NCBI GenBank assembly: GCA_020634935.1
Contig: JACKAT010000018.1
Coordinates: 1-64,000 of the forward strand
Origin: Anaerolineales bacterium
Lineage (GTDB): Bacteria > Chloroflexota > Anaerolineae > 4572-78 > J111
Reading direction: 5' to 3'
Length of the DNA: 64,000 nucleotides
Under the pieces are notes generated by a model. That model made no database searches, was not told the origin of the DNA, and saw nothing but the letters and a program-made list of their open reading frames with translations. Shown here one piece after another: positions 27,233 through 35,568 of this stretch. Each line of letters opens with the position of its first letter. Within the stretch, counting starts at the first letter, position 1. The position numbers and the translations under genes are program-made.

Positions 27233-27459
27233 TAAGAGAGTCCGACAGTCCTTACAGGACGGCACCGATGATGAAAATATAGGAGCGACAAAGCTGGCTT
27301 TGTCATCCAGGCAGGGTCAAAGTAAACTTTGACGCTCCAATTCTGTATTTTCAAGGGAGTGTAACAAAACCTCGGTATAGCGACGACAATGAACATTTAC
27401 CGGAGCGACAAAGCTGGCTTTGTCATCCACGTTGGGGTCAAAGTAAACTTTGACGCTCC
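27233..27459. repeat. Repeat-filled gap: two GGAGC-type elements and two ATTTTCATTGTCG-type elements
   Basis: GGAGC-type copies are at 27282-27338 and 27402-27459, in the same orientation and ~85% alike in the spacer. Around them, AGTCCGACAGTCCTTACAGG (27239-27258) and the reversed form GTGTAACAAAACCTCGG (27359-27375) belong to a second palindromic family. No gene is present. Confidence 0.85.
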
Positions 27460-27485
27460 AGTTCTGTATTTTATACGAGGAGCTT

Positions 27486-29165
27486 CTAAGGTAACTCAAA
27501 CAACGGGGCCGACATGCGATTCACGCAACTGCGGTCAGGCTCGACGCCGGGATTTCTGATGAACGCATCGGCTGCCTGGATCGCGCACTCATTAGCGCTT
27601 AAGAGCGAATGACCGGAGCCGGGTAGTTCAAAGTAGTAGCCATTACTTAGGGTTTCGGCGGTTAACCGGCCCCATTGGGGCGGCGTGACCGGGTCATATT
27701 CGCCCACCAAAATCAGGGTGGGGATGTCGCTGATGACGGCGGCATTTTCAATCGACGCGGCGGCGCCGGCGCCCCACATCGCGCAATCATCGAAGGTTTG
27801 AGCCGTGGTACTAAATAAACCGTCAAGCGCTTCCTCCGGCAAAGCCGCTTCAGCCAAAGACTCGACATGATCATAATCGCTGAAGGCATACTCATCGCGA
27901 CAGATGACCGAGGTGTACATGCCCTCGCTATCGGTGCGGTCTTCATCCTCGCTGCCCTCGCTGCCGCCGCCTTGAAACCGGCTGGCCCCGTCGCCGGCAA
28001 TGTCGGCCACTTCATCATAGAGGTCGTAGCGCCCTTCAGACACCTCGTAAATCATCCACGGTAACAGATAGATCGCCTCTTCGCCGGCAAACAGGGCGCT
28101 TTGAATAGTCGCCAGCAGGTCATCGCCGCTAATTTCGGCCTGAGGATCGTTGTTGAGCTGATCGACCGTATCCAGTAAAACCCGCTCTAAATCGGGAAAG
28201 TTAGCCTCACATTCGGCATCGTTCTGGCAATCTCTAAACAAAATCTCCATCGCTTCCCAGACGATGACGGTTTCTTCCTCGACGCTGTTGGCGTTGGGCG
28301 GAAAGGGCGAGTCCAAAATAACCGAGCGGATGCCGGCGGGATGGTCGCGCATAACCGCCAGCGCTAAACGGGTGCCGTAAGAGACCCCCAAAATATTCCA
28401 CGAGTCGTAGTTAAGCGCCTGCGCCAGGGCCGCGATATCGGCGGCGTTTTCGGTGGTGTTGTAGGCGGTCAGGTCGATGCCTGCGGCCACTAACCGGTCG
28501 TGACAGGCTTGTTCGGCGCTGCCGTCAAAAACTTCATCAAACTCGACTTCGGGGCAATTAAGGCTGGGGATGGAGTAGCCGGTGCCGCGCTGGTCGATAA
28601 AAATCAAATCGCGGTCTTGACTAAAGGGGTAAGCCGGCCAGGTATCCGGGTCGCTCATCAGGTCGCTCAAGGCGCTGCCCCCCGGGCCGCCGGCCAGATA
28701 GATGATGGGATCGGGCCGGACCTTGGGGCCGGGCGCTTTGAGGATGGCCACCACCAGATCGATGGTGGGGCTGTTGGGCTTGGATCGATTCTCCGGCACG
28801 GATAAGATGCCGCACGCTACCGCTAGCTGGCCGGGCATTTCCGGGGAACACGTTATCGTCTCAAATTGAGCGGCGGCTGATGGCTCTCCCGCTGTTTCTT
28901 CTCCGTCACTCATCGCCAGCGCGTCATCAGTTGTGACGGGGTTGGTCGAGGCCGGGGAGCGGGAGTTAGGGTCGATGTCCAAGCCGGCTGTGGCGGTTGG
29001 GGCGACCGGCAGCGGCGTGGCTGTCGCGACCGGCGGCTGTGTCGCCTCACCTTCAGCGACAGGTTCGGCCTGAGCGGCGGCGGGAGCGGGTTCAGGCGAC
29101 GCCTCAGCCGTACAGGCGATTAATGATATACTGATGATCAGCAGGACAAATAGGTATTTAAGCAT
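27486..29165 (-). CDS. Lipoprotein alpha/beta hydrolase, TAP-like peptidase family S33
   Basis: The 559-residue product has a lipoprotein signal (ISLIACTAEASPEP, Cys18) and a ~75-residue Pro/Ala/Thr-rich tether. The alpha/beta-hydrolase core has oxyanion motif LAGGPGGSA near 160, nucleophile elbow GVSYG (Ser262), the acid in LVGEYDPVTPPQWG and the His in LPGSGHSLLS. Cysteines CAMW and CIQA in the C-terminal TAP-like domain fit secreted aminopeptidases of the tripeptidyl type. It probably trims peptides at the cell surface. It lies downstream of ureG, separated by an inverted repeat. Confidence 0.88.
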   Translation of the reverse strand: MLKYLFVLLIISISLIACTAEASPEPAPAAAQAEPVAEGEATQPPVATATPLPVAPTATAGLDIDPNSRSPASTNPVTTDDALAMSDGEETAGEPSAAAQFETITCSPEMPGQLAVACGILSVPENRSKPNSPTIDLVVAILKAPGPKVRPDPIIYLAGGPGGSALSDLMSDPDTWPAYPFSQDRDLIFIDQRGTGYSIPSLNCPEVEFDEVFDGSAEQACHDRLVAAGIDLTAYNTTENAADIAALAQALNYDSWNILGVSYGTRLALAVMRDHPAGIRSVILDSPFPPNANSVEEETVIVWEAMEILFRDCQNDAECEANFPDLERVLLDTVDQLNNDPQAEISGDDLLATIQSALFAGEEAIYLLPWMIYEVSEGRYDLYDEVADIAGDGASRFQGGGSEGSEDEDRTDSEGMYTSVICRDEYAFSDYDHVESLAEAALPEEALDGLFSTTAQTFDDCAMWGAGAAASIENAAVISDIPTLILVGEYDPVTPPQWGRLTAETLSNGYYFELPGSGHSLLSANECAIQAADAFIRNPGVEPDRSCVNRMSAPLFELP

Positions 29166-29254
29166 AATGGCTCCTGGTCAATTATATAATAGATATCGAT
29201 ACGATATCAAGAGACCATTACCTCATCATTACCTATTAGAAGTTACGCAGTTCA

Positions 29255-29340
29255 CCAGGTGACAGTCACTTTTTGCCGAAAATGAACGTCCATTTAGCGC
29301 AAACAAGTCGATTTATCACGTCTAAGTGACTGTCACCTGG
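29255..29340. repeat. CCAGGTGACAGTCACTT terminal inverted repeat element, 86 bp
   Basis: CCAGGTGACAGTCACTT (29255-29271) and AAGTGACTGTCACCTGG (29324-29340) are exact 17-base complements around a unique centre. It is the best-preserved copy of the family. Confidence 0.9.
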
Positions 29341-29416
29341 TTCAATACACCCAACTGTGTAAGCCCTAACCTATATTGCCCTGCCCAGATCGTTTTTAAG
29401 GGGACCTCAAATGTCT

Positions 29417-30097
29417 CTAATGATGATGAGCCAACACGTGATTGTTATACGTGCTGGCCGGCTCGTACCAGCGCGGCGTGGGCTGGGCAAACTGCGTCTC
29501 GACCCAGGCGACCACGTTGGGCAGGCCGGTCTCGTCCTTGAGGTTGGTAAAGAAGAAGGGGTGATCGCCGCGCACGTGTAGGGTGTCGTGTTCCATCACC
29601 GCCAGCGACGCGCCGACCAGCGGGGCCAGATCGATCTTGTTGATGACCAGCAGGTCGGACCGAATGATCCCCGGCCCGCCTTTGCGCGGAATCTTATCCC
29701 CGGCCGAAACATCGATGACGTAAATCCAAACATCGACCAGTTCCGGGCTGAACGACGCGCCCAGGTTATCGCCGCCGCTCTCCACAAAGACCAACTGCAA
29801 CCCCGGCAGGGACATTTGCAGCTCTTCGATCGCCTCCAAATTCATCGAGGCGTCATCGCGAATGGCCGAATGGGGACAGCCGCCCGTCTCGACCCCGCGC
29901 ACCCGCTCCAGCGGCAGGATGTTCTGGCGCAGTAGAAACTCGGCGTCTTCGCGGGTGTAGATATCGTTGGTGACTACGGCCAGGTTGTATTTGTCGTTTA
30001 GCTTCTCGCACAGTTTAGCCACCAGCGCCGTCTTGCCGCTGCCCACCGGCCCGGCAATGCCGACTTTGAAGATTTGATCTAAATTGGTATTAAACAT
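29417..30097 (-). CDS. ureG: Urease accessory GTPase UreG
   Basis: SIMIBI-class GTPase that drives nickel insertion into urease together with UreF and UreD. I start at ATG 30097 (GGAGAAACT upstream); the frame is open further but into a repeat. P-loop GPVGSGKT near residue 15, metal-binding CPH motif in TGGCPHSAIRDDASMN, VESGGDNL and the guanine-specific NKID. The product is 226 residues. The N-terminus has no His-rich stretch, so nickel storage by UreG is not indicated. It is the last gene of the guanidine/urease group. Confidence 0.96.
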   Translation of the reverse strand: MFNTNLDQIFKVGIAGPVGSGKTALVAKLCEKLNDKYNLAVVTNDIYTREDAEFLLRQNILPLERVRGVETGGCPHSAIRDDASMNLEAIEELQMSLPGLQLVFVESGGDNLGASFSPELVDVWIYVIDVSAGDKIPRKGGPGIIRSDLLVINKIDLAPLVGASLAVMEHDTLHVRGDHPFFFTNLKDETGLPNVVAWVETQFAQPTPRWYEPASTYNNHVLAHHH

Positions 30098-30126
30098 AGT
30101 TTCTCCTATGGTAGACGTGTATCGAT

Positions 30127-30282
30127 AGCACAACATTAAACCGTGGAAACGTGAAGGTGACTGAAGATCGACCAAATTAATCGACAGGATTGACACGATT
30201 ATCACGATTTTATCGGTCATAATTCGGTAAATCGGGTTAATCCTGTCTAAATTTTCTTCACCACGGCTTAGTGCAGAGCTAC
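30127..30282. repeat. Terminal-inverted element upstream of ureG (paralogue upstream of alr)
   Basis: AACATTAAACCGTGGAAAC opens and CACCACGGCTTAGTGCAG closes the element. The centre carries GACAGGATT...AATCCTGTC. It matches the alr-side element at 16643-16789 in order of parts and ends 30 bases before the ureG start. Confidence 0.82.
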
Positions 30283-30362
30283 CAGTGTATCGATATTCAG
30301 CAGTTATCTCTTACTAAATCTGATCGTTACTGTTAGATAACGGTAACGGGTTTAGTATAACG

Positions 30363-30397
30363 GAGTCCAGGCTTTAGTCGGCTAAAGCCGCGACTCC
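30363..30397. repeat. GAGTC...GGCTTTAGTCGGCTAAAGCC palindrome
   Basis: GGCTTTAG-TCGG-CTAAAGCC lies inside the flanking GAGTCCA/CGACTC arms. A related, longer copy is at 60862-60918. Confidence 0.75.
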
Positions 30398-30492
30398 ACC
30401 GAGTCAACGCCAGATTAAATATCTTGGCATTACCGGTGGCGGGATGGATATCCACCGCCATCGGCTCGATCCGAGGCATTACATATTCTGGC

Positions 30493-30786
30493 CGACCGCT
30501 CGATCAGACTTCCAAACCCGAAAGACCATACGATCGACCGCTCGATCAGACTTTCAAACCCGAAAGGCCATACGATCGAGTGGTCGATCAGACTTTCAAA
30601 CCCGAAAGGCCATACGATCGAGTGGTCGATCAGACTTCCAAACCCGAAAGGCCATACGATCGAGTGGTCGATCAGACTTCCAAACCCGAAAGGCCATACG
30701 ATCGAGTGGTCGATCAGACTTCCAAACCCGAAAGGCCATACGATCGAGTGGTCGATCAGACTTCCAAACCCGAAAGACCATACGAT
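30493..30786. repeat. 42-bp minisatellite, seven units
   Basis: Seven tandem 42-base units, each with a run like CAAACCCGAAAGGCCATACG, differing at only a few bases. 42 is a multiple of three, so several frames stay open on both strands; read on + the unit would be RVVDQTSKPERPYD. Each junction carries GATCGA-NNNN-TCGATC with loop GTGG or CCGC. A short tail of AACTCCACC-like 9-mers follows at 30854-30895. I do not call a gene here. Confidence 0.92.
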
Positions 30787-30876
30787 CACGTCGCGATCAA
30801 AACCGTCCGTCGCCTCCTGCGGTTGGATTCAGTCATCGATCTGAAACCGCCTTAAACTCCACCAACTCCACCAACT

Positions 30877-31653
30877 CTACGAACTCCACAAACTCTGCGC
30901 CGCTTCCTCTCGAATCAGTTCGGAAATGTCCTCTTGATAGGCTTGAAAGCCGGCTGTAGTTTTGATCTTATACGTCCGCTGCAGCGGCAGGTCGATCTTG
31001 AACTCTTCTCGGACGGTGCCGGGGTGGGTGGTCAATACGTAGACCCGCTGCGACAAAAACACGGCTTCGGCCACATCGTGGGTGATCATCATAATGCTGG
31101 TGCCGGTGCGCTGCCACACTTTGAGCAAAAACTGCTGCATCGACTCCTTGGTCTGCACGTCGAGCGCCCCGAACGGTTCGTCCATCAGCAGGATTTTTGG
31201 CTCGCAGACCAGGGCGCGGGCAATGGCCACCCGCTGCTTCATGCCGCCCGACAGCTCTTTAGGATAAGCCGCCGCGAACTTGGTCAGGCCGACCACGTTG
31301 AGATATTCGGTCACGCGCTCGGCCCGCTCGGCTTTGGAGAAGCCCTGCAAACGCAGGCCAAATGCGACGTTCTTCTTGACGGTCATCCAGGGGTAGAGGG
31401 TATAATGTTGAAAGACCATGCCCCGATCCGGTCCCGGCCCGATAACCGGCGCGCCATCGACCTCGATCACCCCGGCCGTCGGAAAATCCAGCCCGGCCAC
31501 CAGCCGCAGCAGCGTCGATTTACCGGAGCCGGACGCGCCGACCACGCAGACCAACTCGCCCGTTTCCACGTGCAGGTTGATATCTTTCAAGGCCAACAGC
31601 GTGCCTTTCTTGGTGGGGAAGGCTTTGCTGACGTTTTGGAGTTCTAGGTGCAT
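30877..31653 (-). CDS. NitT/TauT-type ABC transporter ATP-binding protein (candidate guanidine importer)
   Basis: The 258 residues carry Walker A GASGSGKST, Q-loop MVFQHYTLYPW, signature LSGGMKQRVAIARAL and Walker B ILLMDEPFGALD. The SsuB/TauB/NrtD type with this Q-loop sequence powers uptake of nitrate, sulfonates and, in clusters like this one, probably guanidine. Its permease and binding protein lie directly upstream on the same strand. The substrate is inferred from context only. Confidence 0.9.
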   Translation of the reverse strand: MHLELQNVSKAFPTKKGTLLALKDINLHVETGELVCVVGASGSGKSTLLRLVAGLDFPTAGVIEVDGAPVIGPGPDRGMVFQHYTLYPWMTVKKNVAFGLRLQGFSKAERAERVTEYLNVVGLTKFAAAYPKELSGGMKQRVAIARALVCEPKILLMDEPFGALDVQTKESMQQFLLKVWQRTGTSIMMITHDVAEAVFLSQRVYVLTTHPGTVREEFKIDLPLQRTYKIKTTAGFQAYQEDISELIREEAAQSLWSS

Positions 31654-31768
31654 TGTTTACCTTCGCAATTCCGTTGCTGGAGATAGGGGTAAGGGGTAGG
31701 GAGTAGGGATTAAGGGCAAGACGCTATACATCAATACGGCAGATGTAAGAACTTCCCCTTACTTCCTA

Positions 31769-31988
31769 CCAACCTGAGATATTTCAAGTCGCGTATGTCA
31801 TTTCGGAGCCGGAGGCGGAGAAATTCCTCAGACATCCCCATAAAAGAAGCCTTCGCTGGGAAAAAATTAACGTTGTTGCTACAAATTTTTCCAACCGGAC
31901 ACCTTTTCAAACGTATTGTCACAGGGATTTCTCCGCTGCGCTGCGAAATGACATGTGGTACATCTATTTCCGAATTCAGGTTACTAAC
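31769..31988. repeat. ~220-bp MITE-like element, copy 1
   Basis: It starts AACCTGAGATATTTC and ends ATTTCCGAATTCAGGTTA, which are inverted. Inside these are ATGTCATTTCGGAGC and GCGAAATGACAT, then GGCGGAGAAAT and ATTTCTCCGC. The centre has GAAGCCTTCGCTGGG. Other copies are at 34090-34312 and 60929-61148. Low-complexity TAGGGAGTAGGG-type runs lie on both sides. Confidence 0.88.
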
Positions 31989-32034
31989 TTAATGACATTG
32001 ACTACCTACTACCTACCCCCTACCCCTTGTATTA

Positions 32035-32910
32035 TTAATCAAACGACCACCGGCACGTTGTCCGCAGCAGCCAGCGGAAGAGCAAATCAATGGCAAAGCC
32101 GATGACGCCCAGTACAATCAGGTAGGCGAAAATCTGCTCGGTGTGCAGAAACTTCTGGGCCAGCAGAATACGCTTGCCCAGCCCAACCTCGGCCGCCAGC
32201 AACTCGGCCACGATGACCAGGTTCCACGAGGCGGCGACGTTGATGCGAAAGGCGTCGATGATGTTCGGCGCGACGTGCGGGGTGATGACTTGCAGCAGGG
32301 TTTGCAGCCGGTTGCCGCCCAGCGTATAGGTCGTCTCGATTAACTCTTTGGGAACAAATTTGACCGCGTCCATAATCATCAGCGTGTTGTAAAAGACGGT
32401 GCCGATGAAGATGAGGGTAATCTTGGGCGTCTCGTCGATGCCGAGATACAGGATCAAGAGCGGGATGAAGGCCGGCGCGGGCATATAGCGGATGATGCCG
32501 ATAATCGGCTCAAACAACGCCCGGATGCTGGCAAACGTGCCCATGCCGATGCCCAACGGCACCGACACGACCGCCGCCGCCACAAAGCCGACCGTCACTC
32601 GCCAAAAGCTGGCCTGGATATCTTTCGACAGCAGCCCGTCCTGAGCCAGTTCAACCAAGGCCTGCCAGACTTCAGCCGGGGTGGGCAAAAAGACGGGCGC
32701 GACCACCCCGGCGTTGGCCAGCAGCCACCAGGCGACGAACGGCAGCGCAATCGAGATCACCACCAGGCTCCAATACAACCCGGGCGGGATATCTTCCTCG
32801 ATCCGCCAGAAAACGGTCGGCTTCAGGCTGGGCCGTTCGCTTGATTGAGTTTCGGTTTTGGCCTCAAACAAAATGGGTGAGACCGGGTTACTCTTTTGCT
32901 GACTCTGCAT
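32035..32910 (-). CDS. NitT/TauT-type ABC transporter permease (candidate guanidine importer)
   Basis: I start at ATG 32910; a TTG further up is possible. The 291-residue product has six membrane helices and the binding-protein-dependent permease domain, with LGGNRLQTLLQVITPHVAPN as the EAA-like loop. The start lies inside the last codons of the binding-protein gene (23-base overlap), indicating coupled translation. A hydrophilic N-terminal tail of ~45 residues precedes the first helix. Confidence 0.9.
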   Translation of the reverse strand: MQSQQKSNPVSPILFEAKTETQSSERPSLKPTVFWRIEEDIPPGLYWSLVVISIALPFVAWWLLANAGVVAPVFLPTPAEVWQALVELAQDGLLSKDIQASFWRVTVGFVAAAVVSVPLGIGMGTFASIRALFEPIIGIIRYMPAPAFIPLLILYLGIDETPKITLIFIGTVFYNTLMIMDAVKFVPKELIETTYTLGGNRLQTLLQVITPHVAPNIIDAFRINVAASWNLVIVAELLAAEVGLGKRILLAQKFLHTEQIFAYLIVLGVIGFAIDLLFRWLLRTTCRWSFD

Positions 32911-34036
32911 AGGCTTTGACAAATTGATCGTTGAAAATGGGGCTTAAATCCGGTCCTTCCGGAATAAAGCCGACGCTAACCATAAAGTCGGTCATTTCGA
33001 CGGCGGCAAACGGCATGTTGACCATACTGTCGCCTTCGCTGAAAGCTTCCAGGTTGTCATCGATAGTGAACATACGGGTGCCTTCGCGGAAGAGTTCGAA
33101 CTCTTCCAGGCTAACCCCGGCCCGTTCGGCCAGCAGTTCGTCGGCCTTTTCGGGGTTCTCGGCGATAAAGGCCATCACATCGAACCAGGTGTTGACCAGC
33201 GCCTGGACATCGTCCGGCCGTTCGTCGATGAGCTTTTGGCTGACCACCAGCAAATCGGGAATAGCGCCGGGGAAGGCTTTGGAACTGAGCAGTTCGTGAC
33301 TGCCTTCACGCCCCAGCGCGGTCAACCAAAACGGCGGAAACGCGCCCACGCCATCGACGCTGCCGGTGGCAAACGCGGCGGCGGCGGCCCCGGTTTCCAG
33401 GTTGACAATCTCGATATCCTCGCGCGATAACTCGGCGTCTTTCAGGGCCAGCGTCAGCAGGAAGTCATCGACCACGCCTTCTTCCAGCGCCACCTTCTTG
33501 CCAACCAAATCTTGGATCGTCTGAATATCTTCGGTCACGATGATCTTATCATTCCCGGCCGAGTTGTCGTTAACCAGCACCACCACCTCGCCGTTAACAG
33601 CGTCGGCGGCGAACGAGATGGTATCGTTCAGGGTCTGGGTGTTGCCGTCAAGCTGGCCGGCGGCAAAGGCTTCCATCGATTCCAGATAGCCGTCGAACCA
33701 GATCAGCTCGACATTAACGCCGTTGGCCTCGAACAGCCCTTCCTTCTCGGCGATGTACCACGGCCACCAGCCGGGCCAACTGCTGTAGCCCAGTTTGATC
33801 GGCGGCAGCGCTGCGCCAGACTTGGCCTCCACCGCAGCCTCTTCCGTCGGCGCAGCGGCTTCTTCCGCCGGGGTCTCTTCCGTTGGCGCGGCGGCTTCTT
33901 CCGCCGGGGCCTCTTCCGTCGGCGCGGCGGCTTCTTCTTTCGCCGCCGGTTCCGCCGGGGCCGGCGGGGCGCTGCTGCACGCGGCGAACAGCAGGACCAC
34001 CGCTAGCGATAGGGCTAAAAGTTTAATCAGTTTCAT
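32888..34036 (-). CDS. NitT/TauT-type ABC transporter substrate-binding lipoprotein (candidate guanidine-binding)
   Basis: The 382-residue product has a lipoprotein signal (LAVVLLFAACSSAPPAP) and a tether of repeated EEAAAPTEEAPA-like units. The periplasmic-binding fold type II starts IKLGYSSWPGWWPWYIAEKE. The Trp-rich WPGWWPW near the ligand pocket could stack a flat cation such as guanidinium, but this is inference. GATNDTISFAADA-type and GVGAFPPFWLTAL segments are usual for the family. AGGAGAAGAAGAG precedes the ATG. It is the first gene of the ABC trio, just downstream of hypB. Confidence 0.88.
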   Translation of the reverse strand: MKLIKLLALSLAVVLLFAACSSAPPAPAEPAAKEEAAAPTEEAPAEEAAAPTEETPAEEAAAPTEEAAVEAKSGAALPPIKLGYSSWPGWWPWYIAEKEGLFEANGVNVELIWFDGYLESMEAFAAGQLDGNTQTLNDTISFAADAVNGEVVVLVNDNSAGNDKIIVTEDIQTIQDLVGKKVALEEGVVDDFLLTLALKDAELSREDIEIVNLETGAAAAAFATGSVDGVGAFPPFWLTALGREGSHELLSSKAFPGAIPDLLVVSQKLIDERPDDVQALVNTWFDVMAFIAENPEKADELLAERAGVSLEEFELFREGTRMFTIDDNLEAFSEGDSMVNMPFAAVEMTDFMVSVGFIPEGPDLSPIFNDQFVKAYAESAKE

Positions 34037-34089
34037 CTCTCTTCTTCTCCTTTTTGATACTAAAACAACGGACGGACGGTAGACATCGT

Positions 34090-34312
34090 ACTAACCTGAG
34101 TCCGGAAATAGAGATGTTTCATGTCATTTCGGAGCGTCAGCGGAGAAATCCCTGTGATCATCCAATGAAAAGGGAACTGGCTGGAAAAATTTGAAGCGAC
34201 AACATCCATTTTTCCCGGCGAAGGCTTCGATTATTGGAATGCCTGAGGGATTTCTCCGCCTCCGGCTACGAAATGACACGCTCGATTTTAATTATCGAAC
34301 TCAGGTTACTAG
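34090..34312. repeat. ~220-bp MITE-like element, copy 2, abutting the hypB stop
   Basis: It runs from CTAACCTGAGTCCGGAAAT to ATCGAACTCAGGTTACTAG. The last bases are the hypB stop codon (34309-34311, CTA on +). The internal arms CATGTCATTTCGGAGC and ACGAAATGACACG are kept. Confidence 0.88.
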
Positions 34313-35034
34313 GAAACAATCACCGGTTCATCGGGTCGAAACATAACCGGCGTGGTAAGCTGATTTTGAATCCAATCCAGCCAGTCGGGCAGGCCCTCGC
34401 CCGTTTCGGCGGACAGCGCGAAGACCGGCACGTTCGGGCAAATCTGCCGGATGTTGGCTTTGAGCTGTTCGATATTTACCTTGAGATAAGGGCCGAGATC
34501 GGTTTTGGTGATAACGACGCAGTCCGCCTCATAAAACATGACCGGATATTTGAGCGGCTTGTCTTCGCCTTCGGTCAGGCTGACCAGCACCACGTTGGCG
34601 TGCTCGCCCAGCGGGTACTCCGCCGGGCAGATGAGATTGCCCACATTCTCGATGAAGACCAGGTCAAGCGCCGCCAGATCGAGCCGGTCAAGCCCGGCGG
34701 CGACCATCTCTGCATCAAGGTGACAAGCCCGGCCCGTGGTGATGGCCACGACCGGCACGCCGTAGGCCCGCAGCCGGTCGGCGTCCAGTTCGGTGGTCAT
34801 ATCCCCTTCCAAGACCGCCGGTCTGACATTAACGTCGAGCGCCCCCAGCGTACTCTCCAGCAGCGTCGTTTTGCCGGTGCCGGGGCTGCTCATCAGGTTG
34901 AGACAGCGCACCCCGGCGGCGTCAAAGCGCACCTGGTTCGCGGCGGCCATTTGCTGGTTGCCGTCCATTAAATCGAGGTTCAGGATCGCGCCGATTGGAG
35001 TGGAATGATTGTGATTACCGTTTGATGTACACAT
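34309..35034 (-). CDS. hypB: Nickel-incorporation GTPase HypB (GhaB-like)
   Basis: The 241-residue SIMIBI GTPase has P-loop SSPGTGKTTLLE, IENVGNLICPAEY with the metal-site Cys, and TKTDLG for guanine. The N-terminus MCTSNGNHNHST keeps one Cys and a few His, but not the CxxCGC nickel motif of E. coli HypB and no long His run. No hydrogenase gene is in the window; hypA and a GdmH-type enzyme are directly upstream. In cyanobacteria such HypA/HypB paralogues load nickel into guanidine hydrolase, so that role is the best guess. GGAGCTACA precedes the ATG. Confidence 0.92.
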   Translation of the reverse strand: MCTSNGNHNHSTPIGAILNLDLMDGNQQMAAANQVRFDAAGVRCLNLMSSPGTGKTTLLESTLGALDVNVRPAVLEGDMTTELDADRLRAYGVPVVAITTGRACHLDAEMVAAGLDRLDLAALDLVFIENVGNLICPAEYPLGEHANVVLVSLTEGEDKPLKYPVMFYEADCVVITKTDLGPYLKVNIEQLKANIRQICPNVPVFALSAETGEGLPDWLDWIQNQLTTPVMFRPDEPVIVS

Positions 35035-35060
35035 TGTAGCTCCTCTGTAAATAAGAGATG

Positions 35061-35567
35061 TAGGACAAACTTAAGTAATTTTCATAACTAACTTGTGAGT
35101 TTGAGACCAGGATGAATAGACAGGATTTACAGGATTTCCAAGATTAAAATAAGGAAAAATCATATTAATCCTGTTAATTCTGTCTAAATTAATGTAACAA
35201 CTTAGAGTTGAAAACTACTTAAGTTTGTCCTACGGCTATTTTCATTGTCGTTGCTGTACCGAGGTTCTGTCGCACTCCCTTGAAAATAGCCCTCACCCCC
35301 AACCCCTCTCCCTGAGGGAGAGGGGAGTCGCGCCAGCGACGGGGTGAGGGTAAAACACGATTTTCATTTCCGGTGTCGTCTCAGGTGAGACTGTCAGACT
35401 CCCATGAAAATGGGTTTGTAGGACAAACTTAAGTTTGTCCTACGGAATTTTCATTCTCGCTGTCGTCCTGTAAGGACTGTTCGACTCCCATGAAAATAGC
35501 CAGTTGTTTGGAGCGTCAAAGTAAACTTTGACCTTGGGGTTAATGACAAAGCCAGCTTTGTCGCTCC
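35061..35567. repeat. Repeat cluster between hypA and hypB
   Basis: No gene lies in these ~500 bases. In order: TGTAGGACAAACTTAAG (35061) interrupted by a GACAGGATTTACAGG inverted repeat (35118-35192) before its other half; an ATTTTCATTGTCG element (35231-35286); the widespread CCCTCACCCCCAACCCC repeat (35290-35350); two more ATTTTCATT elements; a 26-base perfect palindrome of GTAGGACAAACTT and its complement (35415-35440); and a GGAGC-type copy (35510-35567). Confidence 0.85.
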
Positions 35568-35568
35568 A

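Noticed and set aside
30424..30855. A 143-residue repetitive protein (RVVDQTSKPERPYD units), or its antisense counterparts
   Set aside because: The openness follows from a 42-bp repeat without stops. Several overlapping frames on both strands are equally open, and none has a convincing ribosome-binding site.
34037..34308. Guanidine riboswitch upstream of the candidate guanidine importer
   Set aside because: I looked for the ykkC, mini-ykkC (paired ACGR loops) and guanidine-III patterns here and upstream of gdmH (37270-37453). Only MITE-like and GGAGC-type repeats were found.
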